Assembly (NCBI RefSeq): GCF_005871165.1
Contig: NZ_SWKP01000007.1
Span: 248,001-312,000 of the forward strand
Direction: 5' to 3'
From: Maricaulis alexandrii
GTDB taxonomy: Bacteria > Pseudomonadota > Alphaproteobacteria > Caulobacterales > Maricaulaceae
Length of the DNA: 64,000 bases
Positions 25,856 through 35,264 of this stretch are shown here, one piece after another. A program made the position numbers and the translations under genes. Below the pieces are notes generated by a model. That model searched no databases. It was not told where the DNA came from and worked only from the letters and a program-made list of their open reading frames with translations. The stretch's first letter is position 1. Every line of letters starts with the position of its first letter.

Positions 25856-26914
25856 TTACGGGGCTTCCAAGCCTTCGGTGCGGGCCGCTTCGATCTCGGC
25901 GAGCACATCGCGCAGATCGACGAATTTGAAGTTCTGGCCGCCCGTATCATTCTCATCATCCTGGGCGACCCAGATGCCCGCCGGGAAAAGCGGACCAAGA
26001 TTGGCCGTGGACATGTCATGCCCGTCCGTATGCGACACGGCGTCGAATTCACCCTCGGCAATCTCCAAACGGGTGACGAAGCTGTGCGTGTCCAGATCAT
26101 AGACGGCGAAGGTGTTGTCGCTCTGGCTGGACACGACCAGATAGCCGGACGTGTCACCGACCGGGATCAGGGCAGCCCCTTCCGCATCGGCGGCGATATG
26201 GATGCCGTCAGTCTCGGCGATCTGGACCGGTTCCGCCGGATCAGTCGGCTCGGCGCCCATCACCCAGACCCCGACATTCTCTTCATTCATGTAGATCTGG
26301 CCGGTGCGGTCGTCGGCGACACAGCCCTCGGCAATCGTGCCGAGCGTGACGCGACGGACTTCCGTGGCCTCCACGGAGGTACCGTTCCAGCCCAGCAGGA
26401 GCTGGACGAAAGTGCCCGGCTCCTTGTCCGACACGAAGGCATAGAGATCGTCAGTGCGACGGCTGCGGTAGAAGCAGAAACCATAGGGCTCCACGACACC
26501 CTCTACCGGCACCGCCCCGGCATAGCTCACTTCGCGGCTGGCGGGATCGATGAAGAAGAAGGCCACCCCGATATTGGAGCGGTCGGACGCGCCGGCGATG
26601 TCGACCTGGCGGTCGCCCAGATCAAAGCCATAGCGCACATCGACATTGTTCAACCGGCCTTCGGGCAGATAGGCGTGCTCGCTGCCGTCCATATTGTAGG
26701 CATAGACGCCATTATCCTTGTCGGTCCCGAAGACCAGGCTGTCTTCCGGCATCGGGGCGACCCAGATGGCCGGGTCATCGGCGGCATCACCGATTCCGGC
26801 CACGCTGGCGGTTTCCACCGAAGCGGACACCGAACGCGGCGGCAGACCGGACGGACTGCACGCCATCAGGGCCACGCTGAGCGACATTAGCGAAATCGAA
26901 CGAACCGGAATCAT
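25856..26914 (-). CDS. Beta-propeller phytase (3-phytase), lipoprotein
   Basis: A 352-residue beta-propeller phytase, which uses calcium to cleave phosphate from phytate. The DDPAIWV motif (near residues 47-53), the NVDVRYGFDLG and DIAGASDRSN blades, PYGFCFYRS and IAEGCVADD are family hallmarks. The N-terminus (SLSVALMAC) is a lipoprotein signal, placing it at the cell envelope. ATG at 26914 has a GGGGG site; the longer frame to 27349 crosses the promoter region. Divergent from a TonB-dependent receptor, as known in several phytate-using bacteria. Confidence 0.92.
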   Translation of the reverse strand: MIPVRSISLMSLSVALMACSPSGLPPRSVSASVETASVAGIGDAADDPAIWVAPMPEDSLVFGTDKDNGVYAYNMDGSEHAYLPEGRLNNVDVRYGFDLGDRQVDIAGASDRSNIGVAFFFIDPASREVSYAGAVPVEGVVEPYGFCFYRSRRTDDLYAFVSDKEPGTFVQLLLGWNGTSVEATEVRRVTLGTIAEGCVADDRTGQIYMNEENVGVWVMGAEPTDPAEPVQIAETDGIHIAADAEGAALIPVGDTSGYLVVSSQSDNTFAVYDLDTHSFVTRLEIAEGEFDAVSHTDGHDMSTANLGPLFPAGIWVAQDDENDTGGQNFKFVDLRDVLAEIEAARTEGLEAP

Positions 26915-27158
26915 GGACCAACCCCCAAAGGCAAAACTGGCGAGCCGATACCATAGCGAAACACACGGCACACCCGGGGTTTCGTGACGTTTCCCTGACA
27001 ATTGATTGGCGATTTCGCGTTGTTGCGAAACTGACGCGCAATCGACACGAAACTGAGGGTCAAACGTCATCAGCGTGTCGCCGTTATCCCCCCATAGAGG
27101 CCGCGGACACGCCCATCCGGGCAAGCGTTTCTGCGTATCCTTTTTGTTGGGGGACCCA
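26915..27158. promoter_or_regulatory. Divergent phytase/TonB receptor control region
   Basis: This 244-base gap contains a direct repeat CGAAACTGA at 27026-27034 and 27048-27056 (period 22) and a weak pair of GTGAC/CTGAC motifs near 26983-27000, spaced 11 bases apart, which faintly resembles an alphaproteobacterial Pho box read on this strand. Either could carry phosphate or substrate control of both genes. Confidence 0.4.
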
Positions 27159-29969
27159 ATGAGCAAGACACTCGCCATGCTTGGCACCGCGTCGGTGCTG
27201 GCACTTTCCGCTGCAGCCGCGGCCCAGGCCGGCACGATTGCCGGCCGCGTGACAGACGCTTCCGAAACGGTGGGCCTGGAAGGCGCCACGGTTCGCGTCG
27301 TTGAAACCGGCCAGACGACCACGGTCGCCTCGGACGGCAGCTTCCGCATCGTCGGCCTCGCCGCCGGCGACTACACGCTGCGCGTCACCTATGTCGGTAC
27401 CGAACCGCGCGACATTCCGGTCACCCTGGCCTCGGTCAATGACACGATCTCCCCGGCCATCACGCTGGGTGATGATGTCGAATTCGTCGACAACATCCTG
27501 GTGATCGGTCAGCGCGGTGCGCTGAACTCCTCCCTCTCCCGCCAGCGCGCCAATGACGGCAATGTCGCGGTGCTGACCGCCGACGCCATCGGCCAGTTCC
27601 CGGACGAGAATGTCGCCGAAGCCGCCCGCCGTGCCGTCGGTGTCAACGTGCTCAATGACCAGGGTGAAGGCCGTTTCGTCTCCATCCGCGGTCTGTCCCC
27701 GAACCTGGTCTCCACCTCGATCAATGGTGTGCGCCTGACCTCGCCGGAAGCCGAAGACCGCCAGGTCGGCCTCGACGTCATCGACGCCGACGTCCTGTCC
27801 TCCGTCGTGATCAACAAGACGCTCCTGCCGAACATGGATGGCGACAGCGTCGGCGGTAATGTCGAAATCGAGACCATGTCCGGCTTCGACGTCGACGAGA
27901 TGTATCTGCGCGCCCGCGCCGCCACCCTCTATTCCGACCTGGAACAGGAATTCGGCTGGCGCGCCAGCATCAACTTCGCCGACAGCTTCCTCGATGACCG
28001 TCTCGGCGTCGCGGCCTCCCTGTCCCACCAGGAACGCGTCTTCGGCTCGGAAAGCTTTGAAGTCGATGGCGGCTGGGAAACCGGCGAAAGCGTGCCCTTC
28101 CCGAACGAGGTGGAGCTGCGCAATTACGAAGTCACCCGCGAGCGCACCACCGCTACGCTGAACCTCGACTACCGTGTCGACAATGAGCTGAGCTTCTACC
28201 TGCGCTCGACCTATTCGGACTTCTCCGACCAGGAATATCGCAGCCGTGTCGAGATCAAGCTGGAAGACGCCGACTATGACGACGTCAATTCCTCCGGCGA
28301 CCTGGCCGTCCTGACCACGTCGGACATGGATATCGACCGCGACATCAAGGACCGTCTGGAGACCCAGCTCATCTTCGCCACCGATTTCGGCGGTGAATGG
28401 CTGCGCGGCAATACGACGATCGACTGGTCGCTGTCCTACGTCCATGCCGAGGAAGAAGAGCCGAACCGTCTGGACGTCGACTTCCGCGGCACGTTCGAGG
28501 ATGGCGAAACCATCGGCGTCAACGTGTCCGACCCGCTCATGCCGACCCTGCACTATCAGGGCGGCCTGACGACGCAGAACATTTTCGACGCGTCGAACTA
28601 TGAGAATAACGGTTTCGAACTGACCAATGGCCTGGCCCAGGACCGCGAATATGCCGGTGCCCTGAACATCCGCCAGGACTTCACGCTGGACGGGGCTGCG
28701 GCCTATATCCAGGGCGGTCTGCGGGTTCGCCTGCGCGACAAGAAATATGCGCTGGACTTCGACGTCTATGACGACAGCGACCTGATCACGCTGGCCGATG
28801 TGACCCGCACGGTCGATTACGGCCAGTCCCGCATCGGTCCGGTCGCCAATCCCGATGCCGTCCGTGATTTCTTCTTCTCCAACCTGTCCGCGCTGTCTTA
28901 TGAAGACCTCGACAGCAATATCGAGACAGCCGGTGCCTCTTACGGTGTGTCCGAGGACGTCACCGCCGGTTACCTGATGGGCAGCTGGGACAATGGCCCG
29001 ATCCGCGTGGTTGGCGGTCTCCGCATCGAACAGACCGACGTCTCCGCCCGCGGTAATGAAGTCTACCTCGCCGAGGAAGACTCCACCTTCAACGGTGTGG
29101 TTCGGACCGAGGACGAGATCTTCGTCACGCCGCTGACCGCATCCGACGACTATACCGACGTGCTGCCGTCCATCCTGGGCCGTTTCGAACTGGCCGAGAA
29201 TGTGATCGCCCGCGCCGGCTACTACGCCTCGATCCAGCGTCCGAACCCGGGCGAGTTCGCCCCGCGCGTCCTGGTCGAGCAGAATGATGATGACGAAGTG
29301 GAAGGTGAATTCGGCAATCCGGATCTGGAACGCCTTGAAGCCCAGAACTTCGACCTGTCCATCGAGTGGTATCCGAACAACGACGCCGTCGTGTATTTCG
29401 GCTACTTCTACAAGGATCTGGAAAACATCATCGCGCCGGTCCAGTACTCCGACTACACGCTGAACGGTCGCCTCTTCGACGAAGCCGACACCTTCATCAA
29501 CCTGCCGGAAGGTGACGTGTCGGGTCTCGAGTTCAACTACCAGCAGGCCCTCGACTTCCTGCCGGTGGAAGGCTTCATCGTCGGCTTCAACGCCACCATG
29601 TCGGACAGCTCGGCCGTGCTGGCCGATGGCCGCGAGATTTCCCTGCCGGGTCAGTCCGACACGGTCTGGAATGCGGTGCTCGGCTATGACCAGGGTCCGT
29701 GGGATCTGCGCGCCGTCGTCTCGACCCGCTCGGAATATCTCGACGAGATCCGCGGCGATGCCGGTGAAGACCGGTTCGTCCTGGAACACACCCAGCTGGA
29801 CCTCTCGGCCAAGTTCGAACTGTCGGACAATCTCCAGATCTTCGCCGATCTGAAGAATGTCACGGACGAACCCTACCGCGCCGTCACCCGGCCGGACGGT
29901 GTCGACCGGATCGAACAGCTCGAGGAATACGGCTGGTCGTCGGTCTTCGGTCTGCGCTGGACCTACTAG
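27159..29969 (+). CDS. TonB-dependent receptor, phytase-linked
   Basis: A 936-residue outer-membrane receptor. A signal peptide (to about residue 24, AQA) is followed by a carboxypeptidase-regulatory-like beta domain (25-100), a plug domain starting at DNILVIGQRGAL with FPDENVAEAARRAVGV and VSIRGLSPN, and a 22-strand barrel ending in an aromatic residue (LRWTY), as BamA recognition requires. It resembles receptors of complex organic substrates. Next to a phytase, its cargo may be phytate or a phytate-metal complex; that is inference from context. Confidence 0.92.
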   Translation: MSKTLAMLGTASVLALSAAAAAQAGTIAGRVTDASETVGLEGATVRVVETGQTTTVASDGSFRIVGLAAGDYTLRVTYVGTEPRDIPVTLASVNDTISPAITLGDDVEFVDNILVIGQRGALNSSLSRQRANDGNVAVLTADAIGQFPDENVAEAARRAVGVNVLNDQGEGRFVSIRGLSPNLVSTSINGVRLTSPEAEDRQVGLDVIDADVLSSVVINKTLLPNMDGDSVGGNVEIETMSGFDVDEMYLRARAATLYSDLEQEFGWRASINFADSFLDDRLGVAASLSHQERVFGSESFEVDGGWETGESVPFPNEVELRNYEVTRERTTATLNLDYRVDNELSFYLRSTYSDFSDQEYRSRVEIKLEDADYDDVNSSGDLAVLTTSDMDIDRDIKDRLETQLIFATDFGGEWLRGNTTIDWSLSYVHAEEEEPNRLDVDFRGTFEDGETIGVNVSDPLMPTLHYQGGLTTQNIFDASNYENNGFELTNGLAQDREYAGALNIRQDFTLDGAAAYIQGGLRVRLRDKKYALDFDVYDDSDLITLADVTRTVDYGQSRIGPVANPDAVRDFFFSNLSALSYEDLDSNIETAGASYGVSEDVTAGYLMGSWDNGPIRVVGGLRIEQTDVSARGNEVYLAEEDSTFNGVVRTEDEIFVTPLTASDDYTDVLPSILGRFELAENVIARAGYYASIQRPNPGEFAPRVLVEQNDDDEVEGEFGNPDLERLEAQNFDLSIEWYPNNDAVVYFGYFYKDLENIIAPVQYSDYTLNGRLFDEADTFINLPEGDVSGLEFNYQQALDFLPVEGFIVGFNATMSDSSAVLADGREISLPGQSDTVWNAVLGYDQGPWDLRAVVSTRSEYLDEIRGDAGEDRFVLEHTQLDLSAKFELSDNLQIFADLKNVTDEPYRAVTRPDGVDRIEQLEEYGWSSVFGLRWTY

Positions 29970-29994
29970 GCCTCCACGGCCAACGCCAAGAAGA

Positions 29995-30024
29995 AGCCCC
30001 GGATCACGCGATCCGGGGCTTTTT
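29995..30024 (+). terminator. Rho-independent terminator after TonB receptor
   Basis: Perfect 11-bp stem AGCCCCGGATC/GATCCGGGGCT with a four-base loop and a T-rich tail, 26 bases after the stop. Confidence 0.92.
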
Positions 30025-30173
30025 CTTTGTCGTATCCCGAGCCCTGCGGCTGACGTGAATCCGTTGCCAACCCGTCATCAATGCGTCGTGAAGCGCCGAT
30101 AGACAGGCGCCAACCCGCTCCTCCCCGAACGGGCTCACGCCACGGCATCCCTCCGAGGCAAGCAAAACTCCCT

Positions 30174-30206
30174 GGCCGCCCGTGTTCGTGGGCGGCCTAT
30201 TTTTTT
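30174..30206 (+). terminator. Orphan Rho-independent terminator
   Basis: Stem GGCCGCCC/GGGCGGCC (8 bp) with an eight-base loop, then TATTTTTTT. It lies 150 bases after the receptor's own terminator, so it either backs it up or ends an unrecognised small RNA. Confidence 0.85.
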
Positions 30207-30255
30207 GGGGGGTAGGGCGTACGCGATGTGGCACTCAACCGACAAGCTCGACCAT

Positions 30256-30354
30256 CCGTCATCCCACGGTGACGGCAAGGCCGGCATCCGGGGGACCTGA
30301 GCTCACCCGCCGACCGGTTGGTCGAGGTCCCCCGGACAAGCCGGGGGATGACGG
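30256..30354. repeat. Dispersed repeat family B, copy 2
   Basis: Bounded by CCGTCATCCC and GGGATGACGG, with a GGGGGACCTGAGCT...GAGGTCCCCCGG inner inverted repeat. A variant of the TGTCATCCC element. Confidence 0.75.
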
Positions 30355-30405
30355 TTGAAAAGGGATGGATTTTGATGCCGAGGAAGAGGGAGTCTTCACC
30401 CTTTA

Positions 30406-30437
30406 CCCCTCTCCCCGGCAGGGGAGAGGGGGTGCTG
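30406..30437. repeat. Family A repeat fragment
   Basis: Only the closing hairpin CCCCTCTCCCC...GGGGAGAGGGG of family A is present, directly after the 3' end of the converging TlpA-like gene; it may serve as its terminator. Confidence 0.65.
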
Positions 30438-30444
30438 AAACCAC

Positions 30445-31032
30445 TCAGACCCCGCGATTGATCGCCGCCTGGATCAGACGCATCGCGTCATCGCTGTCCC
30501 ATTCTGCCGGCGCGGTCAGGCGGCCGATCTCGCGGCCCTGGCGGTCATAGAGGATGGAGGTCGGCAGGCCGGGCGTCTGGATGCGGGTGAAGCTGGCCAG
30601 ATGGGTGTCGTGGATTATCGGCAATTCGGCCAGGTCATAGCGCTCGAAAAAACTGACCGCATCGTCGAGCGACCGGTCCAGGCTGATCGTCACGACCTGG
30701 AACTCATCCCCGCCCATTTCCGCCTGAAGACGGTTGAGGGCCGGCATTTCCTCGACACAGGGCCCGCACCAGGTGGCCCAGAAATTCACCAGGATGACCT
30801 GGCCGCGATAGTCCGACAGGCGGACTTCATTGCCCGACGCATCCGCATAGACCACATCGGGCTGGGCCGGGGGCTCATCCAACGAGGTGAAGGCCCGCAT
30901 TTCGCCCTGGGCGTAGCTCGACAGGCTGCCCTGGTCGCCCGAATTGCTGCCGCTGATGAAGGCGATGGAGACAAAACCCACCACAAGGATTGCGGCCATG
31001 CCAAAAATGGCTATTCCAAGTGGTGATTTCAT
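30445..31032 (-). CDS. TlpA-like membrane-anchored thiol-disulfide oxidoreductase
   Basis: A 195-residue protein with an N-terminal membrane anchor (about 5-27) and a periplasmic thioredoxin-fold domain. The redox site is WCGPC near residues 92-96 in [15 protein letters not shown], and the cis-proline lies in [11 protein letters not shown]. TlpA-type proteins keep cytochrome c or copper-site cysteines reduced. Divergent from argH by 29 bases, an arrangement seen in other alphaproteobacteria. Confidence 0.92.
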   Translation of the reverse strand: MKSPLGIAIFGMAAILVVGFVSIAFISGSNSGDQGSLSSYAQGEMRAFTSLDEPPAQPDVVYADASGNEVRLSDYRGQVILVNFWATWCGPCVEEMPALNRLQAEMGGDEFQVVTISLDRSLDDAVSFFERYDLAELPIIHDTHLASFTRIQTPGLPTSILYDRQGREIGRLTAPAEWDSDDAMRLIQAAINRGV

Positions 31033-31061
31033 TTCGTCATCTCCTTGACCGCAGGAAGCCC

Positions 31062-32480
31062 ATGTCTGACAAGCCCGCGTCCTCCAAATCCAGCGCCATG
31101 TGGGGCGGCCGGTTTTCCGCCGGACCGTCTGCCGTCATGGAAGCCATCAATGCCTCGATCGATGTCGACAAGCGGATGGCGGACCAGGATATCGACGGAT
31201 CCCTCGCGCATGCGCAGATGTTGGGCGAAACCGGGGTGATTTCAAGCGAGGATGCTGCGGCGATCCGCGCCGGGCTGGAAAAGGTCCGCACGGAAATCCA
31301 CGCCGGCGACTTTCCCTGGTCGGCAGCACTGGAAGACGTCCACATGAATGTGGAGGCGCGTCTCAAGGAAATCATTGGTGAACCGGCCGGCCGGCTTCAC
31401 ACGGGCCGCTCGCGCAATGACCAGGTCGCGACGGATTTCCGCCTCTGGCTGCGCGATGCCTGCGACCGGATCGATGCCATGCTGGCGGCCTACCAGAAGG
31501 CGCTCGTCGACCAGGCCGCCGCCCATGTCGACCAGGTCATGCCCGGCTTCACGCATTTGCAGACCGCCCAGCCTGTTTCGCTGGCCCACCACCTCCTCTC
31601 CTATGTGGAGGTCGCCCAGCGCGATCGCGGCCGTTTCGCCGACGCTCGCAAACGCCTCAATGAAAGCCCGCTGGGCTGTGCCGCCCTGGCCGGAACGGCC
31701 TTCCCGATCGACCGCGACATGACCGCCAGGGCGCTGGGCTTTGACCGGCCGATGGCCAACTCGCTGGACGGGGTCGCCGCTCGCGACTTTGCCCTGGAAG
31801 TCCTTAGCGCCGCGGCGATCTGTGCAGTCAACCTGTCCCGCTTTGCCGAAGAGATCGTGCTGTGGTGCACGCGCCGCTTCCAGTTCGCCACCCTGTCGGA
31901 TGCCTGGTCGACCGGCTCCTCCATCATGCCGCAAAAGCGCAATCCGGACGCGGCCGAACTGGTCCGCGCCAAGCCGGGCCGCATCATCGGCTCGCTGACC
32001 GGTCTTCTGACTGTCGTGAAAGGTCTGCCACTGGCCTATTCCAAGGACCTTCAGGAAGACAAGGCGCCGGTCTTCCAGGCCATTGATGACCTGGAACTGG
32101 CCCTGCTCTCCATGGCCGGCATGGCCGCCGATCTGAGCTTCAATGGCGCCGCCATGGAAGAGGCCGCCGGTGAGGCCTATTCCGACGCCACCGACCTGGC
32201 CGACTGGGTCGTGCGCGAACTGGGCAAGCCCTTCCGCGACGCGCACCACATTTCCGGCTCCATCGTCAAACTGGCCGAGGCCAAGGACGTGCCGCTGGCC
32301 GCCTTGAGCCTGGAAGAGATGCAATCGGTCGATCCGGACATCGACGACAGCGTGTTTTCCGTGTTGAGTGCCCGGGCCAGCATGAACAGCCGCACCAGCT
32401 ATGGCGGCACATCGCCCGTGCGGGTGCGTGAACAGGTCGAGGCCTGGCAGGCCCGCCTGCGTGAAAGGGAGACATCATGA
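31062..32480 (+). CDS. argH: Argininosuccinate lyase
   Basis: A 472-residue enzyme that splits argininosuccinate into arginine and fumarate, the last step of arginine synthesis. It opens MWGGRF, as the family does; the catalytic Ser loop is [12 protein letters not shown] near residues 285-296, and [10 protein letters not shown] and [11 protein letters not shown] are conserved. ATG at 31062 is used; the upstream in-frame codons overlap the divergent tlpA-like gene. Its stop overlaps the small lipoprotein start (ATGA). Confidence 0.97.
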   Translation: MSDKPASSKSSAMWGGRFSAGPSAVMEAINASIDVDKRMADQDIDGSLAHAQMLGETGVISSEDAAAIRAGLEKVRTEIHAGDFPWSAALEDVHMNVEARLKEIIGEPAGRLHTGRSRNDQVATDFRLWLRDACDRIDAMLAAYQKALVDQAAAHVDQVMPGFTHLQTAQPVSLAHHLLSYVEVAQRDRGRFADARKRLNESPLGCAALAGTAFPIDRDMTARALGFDRPMANSLDGVAARDFALEVLSAAAICAVNLSRFAEEIVLWCTRRFQFATLSDAWSTGSSIMPQKRNPDAAELVRAKPGRIIGSLTGLLTVVKGLPLAYSKDLQEDKAPVFQAIDDLELALLSMAGMAADLSFNGAAMEEAAGEAYSDATDLADWVVRELGKPFRDAHHISGSIVKLAEAKDVPLAALSLEEMQSVDPDIDDSVFSVLSARASMNSRTSYGGTSPVRVREQVEAWQARLRERETS

Positions 32481-32641
32481 CCAGGAAATCCGGCGCCATT
32501 CTTGTGCTGACGCTGACATCGCTCGGCCTGACCGGCTGCGGTCTGCGCGGCGAGCTGGAACGCCCCGATCCCCTCTGGGGCAATCCGCAGGACTATGAAT
32601 CCTCCGACACCGCCGACGAGGCGGATGAGGGCGAAAGCTGA
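32477..32641 (+). CDS. Small lipoprotein, LptM/YifL-like
   Basis: A 54-residue protein: signal peptide ending LGLTGCG with the lipidated Cys at residue 21, then [13 protein letters not shown] and an acidic tail. The GCGLRGxLxxP motif matches the small argH-linked lipoproteins related to LptM, which assists LptD folding in E. coli. ATGA overlap with argH indicates co-translation. In relatives lysA usually follows; here a DUF4175 gene comes next. Confidence 0.85.
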   Translation: MTRKSGAILVLTLTSLGLTGCGLRGELERPDPLWGNPQDYESSDTADEADEGES

Positions 32642-32711
32642 GCCTGCCAGTTCTCAAAAACGTAATGCAGCCGGCTCTCGTCTAATCATGTGGGCGTGCT
32701 AGGCTTTTTCC

Positions 32712-35264
32712 ATGCGTTTCGGTTCGCTCTCCACGGCGTGGCTTGCCCTCGTCTGGGAACGCTCGGTTCCCGTGCTCTGGCCTGGTTTGGCCGGGCTGGG
32801 CCTGTTTGCGATCCTCTCCCTGCTTGGGCTTTGGGACCAGTTTGGTGACCCTTGGCGCGCCCTGACAGCCGCCGCCCTCCTGGGCCTGGCCATCTGGCAG
32901 ACGGGCCGGGGTGTCTCGCGCTTTGCCTGGCCGACACCGGATGACACGGCGCGCCGGGTTGAAATCGACAGCGGCATCGAAGCCCGCCCGCATGAAGCCC
33001 TGACCGATGCGCCGGTGGAAAGCGATCCGCCGGCCCTTCGCGTCTGGCAGGAACACCAGTCCCGCATGGCAGCCCGCCTCGCGGATGCGCGTGCCCGCCG
33101 TCCGCATGCCGCCTGGGCCTATGCCGATCGCTGGGCCCTGCGCGGTATCATCGCGCTTTTCCTGGCGACGTCCTGGTTCATTGCCGGACCGGCCGCCCGC
33201 GACCGTCTCGGCGAGGCCTTCAGTCCATCGCTCATCCTGGCCGGGGGCGAGACCCTGTCGATCGATGCCTGGATCGATCCGCCGGCCTATACCGGCCGCC
33301 CGCCGGTTTTCCTCGCCGAGGGCGACCGCACCGCAGAAATCCCCGCCGGCTCCACCTTCGTCACCCGCATTGCCGGCAGCCGCCGCGCGCCGCATCTCAC
33401 CCTGCGCAGCGATGGTGATGTCACCCGGACGACCGGCTCGGAAATCGGCGCGGGTGTCTGGGAAGCGCGTCTGGAGATCACCGGGGATTCCACCCTGCGC
33501 CTCGCCGCGCCGGGCACACGGGAAAACTGGACGCTGACCGCCATTCCCGACAATCCGCCCCGCATCCGTCTTCTGGCTGTGCCCGACGCCACGGCCGCCG
33601 GAGAACTCGATCTGCGCTTTTCGGCCGAGGATGATTACGGCGTCACCGGCTATGCCATGGAATTCCGCCCGGAAGACGATGACACCGCCGAATGGGAACG
33701 ACTGGAGATCGATCCGGTCTCCGTCACGCCGGCGCGCGAGGAAGAGGGCCAGTCCACCTTGCTGGAAACCGCCCGCCATCCGCTGGCCGGGTCTCGCGTC
33801 AACATCCGCCTGATCGCCAGCGATGCGGCCGGCAATGAAGGCGTCTCACCCGAACTGGGTGTCACCCTGCCCGAACGCGTTTTCCTGGACGCGCTCGCCC
33901 GGGCTGTGGCCGAACAGCGCCGCGGCGTGATGGACGCCGATGACGCCTATGCCCCCCTGGCCGAGCGCGCCGTCCGCTTCCAGGAAGACATTCCGCCCGG
34001 GCCACCCTATCTCGCCGAGGAACCCCAGCGCCGCATCGAGCGCGCGCCGGAGGGGCTGCAGCACGCGGCCCGGGCCCTGGATGCGATCTCCGATGCGCCG
34101 GTCTATTTCTTTGACGACCCCGTGGTCTATCTGGGTATTCGCGAGACCGTGCACCGCCTGCGCCGCAGCCGCGACCAGTCTGACCTGGAAGGCCTGGAAA
34201 CCGATCTTTGGAATATCGCCTTGCGCGCCGAACTGGGTTCGCTCGCCGATGCCGAAGCCGCCCTGCGCGCCGCCGAACGGGCCCTGATGGAAGCCCTTGC
34301 CCGCGGCGCTGACGAGACCGAGTTGGCTGCCCTGTTCGAGGCCTATCAGCAGGCCATGGAAAATTACATGGCCGCCCTCGCCCGCGAAGCCGCCGAAGAA
34401 GGCAATTTCGCGGAAGGCGGCAATGGGCCGCAAATGGACAATGCCGCGCTCCAGGAAATGCTGGAAGCCCTGCGCGAGGCGGCCGAGCTGGGCGATACGG
34501 CCGATGCCCGCCAGGCCCTGGCCGCCCTGTCGGAAATGCTGCGCAACATGCAGATCCAGCTGGGCCAGGGATCCGGCGAAGGCGAACAGGACGATCCCGT
34601 CTCCGAAGCCATGCGCGAAGCCCTGGAAGAACTGGGCGAGATGATTGGCGAGCAGCGTGACCTGCAGGACCAGACTTTCTCGCTGAACCAGCAGCAACAA
34701 CAATCCGGTGGCAATTCCCCGCCCTCCGGCGGTCAGCCGCAAGGCGGACAGACCGGCGAAGGCCCGCAAACCCTGGCGGAGAACCAGAGCGGCGGGGCCC
34801 AGTCCGCCCAGCAATTGGCAGACGCCCAGGGCCAGCTGGCCGAACGCTTCGGCCAGTCCTCCGAAAGCGTGCCCGGCGAAGGCAGCCAGGAGAATATGGA
34901 CGGGGCCGGCCAGGCCATGGGCCAGGCCGAGGAGGCCCTGCGTCAGGGCGATACGGAAGGCGCGCTCGCCGCCCAGGAGGATGCGCTCGCCGAATTGCGC
35001 GCCGGTGCCGAAGCCCTGGCCCGTGAACTCCTGGAACGGATGGAAGACGGGCAGGGTCCCGGTGCCGAAGGCGAAGAGGAGCGCGACCCGCTCGGCCGCC
35101 CGGCCGAAGGCGCCTTTGCTGACGGGTCCGGTGTGGACGTCCCCGACGAGATGAGCCGGGCCCGCGCCCGCGAAATCCTGCAGCGCCTGCGCGATCGCGC
35201 CGCCCAGAGCGGCCTGACCCAGGAAGAGCTCGACTATATCGAACGCCTGCTCGACCGCTTCTGA
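32712..35264 (+). CDS. DUF4175 family (TIGR02302-like) membrane protein with Gln-rich C-terminus
   Basis: An 850-residue protein. Two N-terminal hydrophobic segments (about 20-45 and 50-70) and a third near 138-158 precede a large periplasmic part; residues 560-810 are low-complexity, rich in Gln, Gly, Glu and Ala (runs such as NQQQQQSGG), and the end is DYIERLLDRF. This architecture is the alphaproteobacterial family formerly called aProt_lowcomp. Its role is unknown; its steady position after argH/lysA suggests an envelope function independent of amino-acid synthesis. Confidence 0.88.
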   Translation: MRFGSLSTAWLALVWERSVPVLWPGLAGLGLFAILSLLGLWDQFGDPWRALTAAALLGLAIWQTGRGVSRFAWPTPDDTARRVEIDSGIEARPHEALTDAPVESDPPALRVWQEHQSRMAARLADARARRPHAAWAYADRWALRGIIALFLATSWFIAGPAARDRLGEAFSPSLILAGGETLSIDAWIDPPAYTGRPPVFLAEGDRTAEIPAGSTFVTRIAGSRRAPHLTLRSDGDVTRTTGSEIGAGVWEARLEITGDSTLRLAAPGTRENWTLTAIPDNPPRIRLLAVPDATAAGELDLRFSAEDDYGVTGYAMEFRPEDDDTAEWERLEIDPVSVTPAREEEGQSTLLETARHPLAGSRVNIRLIASDAAGNEGVSPELGVTLPERVFLDALARAVAEQRRGVMDADDAYAPLAERAVRFQEDIPPGPPYLAEEPQRRIERAPEGLQHAARALDAISDAPVYFFDDPVVYLGIRETVHRLRRSRDQSDLEGLETDLWNIALRAELGSLADAEAALRAAERALMEALARGADETELAALFEAYQQAMENYMAALAREAAEEGNFAEGGNGPQMDNAALQEMLEALREAAELGDTADARQALAALSEMLRNMQIQLGQGSGEGEQDDPVSEAMREALEELGEMIGEQRDLQDQTFSLNQQQQQSGGNSPPSGGQPQGGQTGEGPQTLAENQSGGAQSAQQLADAQGQLAERFGQSSESVPGEGSQENMDGAGQAMGQAEEALRQGDTEGALAAQEDALAELRAGAEALARELLERMEDGQGPGAEGEEERDPLGRPAEGAFADGSGVDVPDEMSRARAREILQRLRDRAAQSGLTQEELDYIERLLDRF

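Larger units (their letters stand above)
30025..30444. other. 420-base gap with orphan terminator and repeats
   Basis: No protein gene is apparent. The gap carries a second strong terminator (30174-30206) that no known gene needs, a family B element (30256-30354) and a family A fragment (30406-30437). Confidence 0.7.

Noticed and set aside
27084-29789. 901-codon open frame antisense to the TonB receptor
   Set aside because: It is a shadow of the GC-rich receptor gene: no family motifs, and the opposite strand has full receptor architecture and a terminator.
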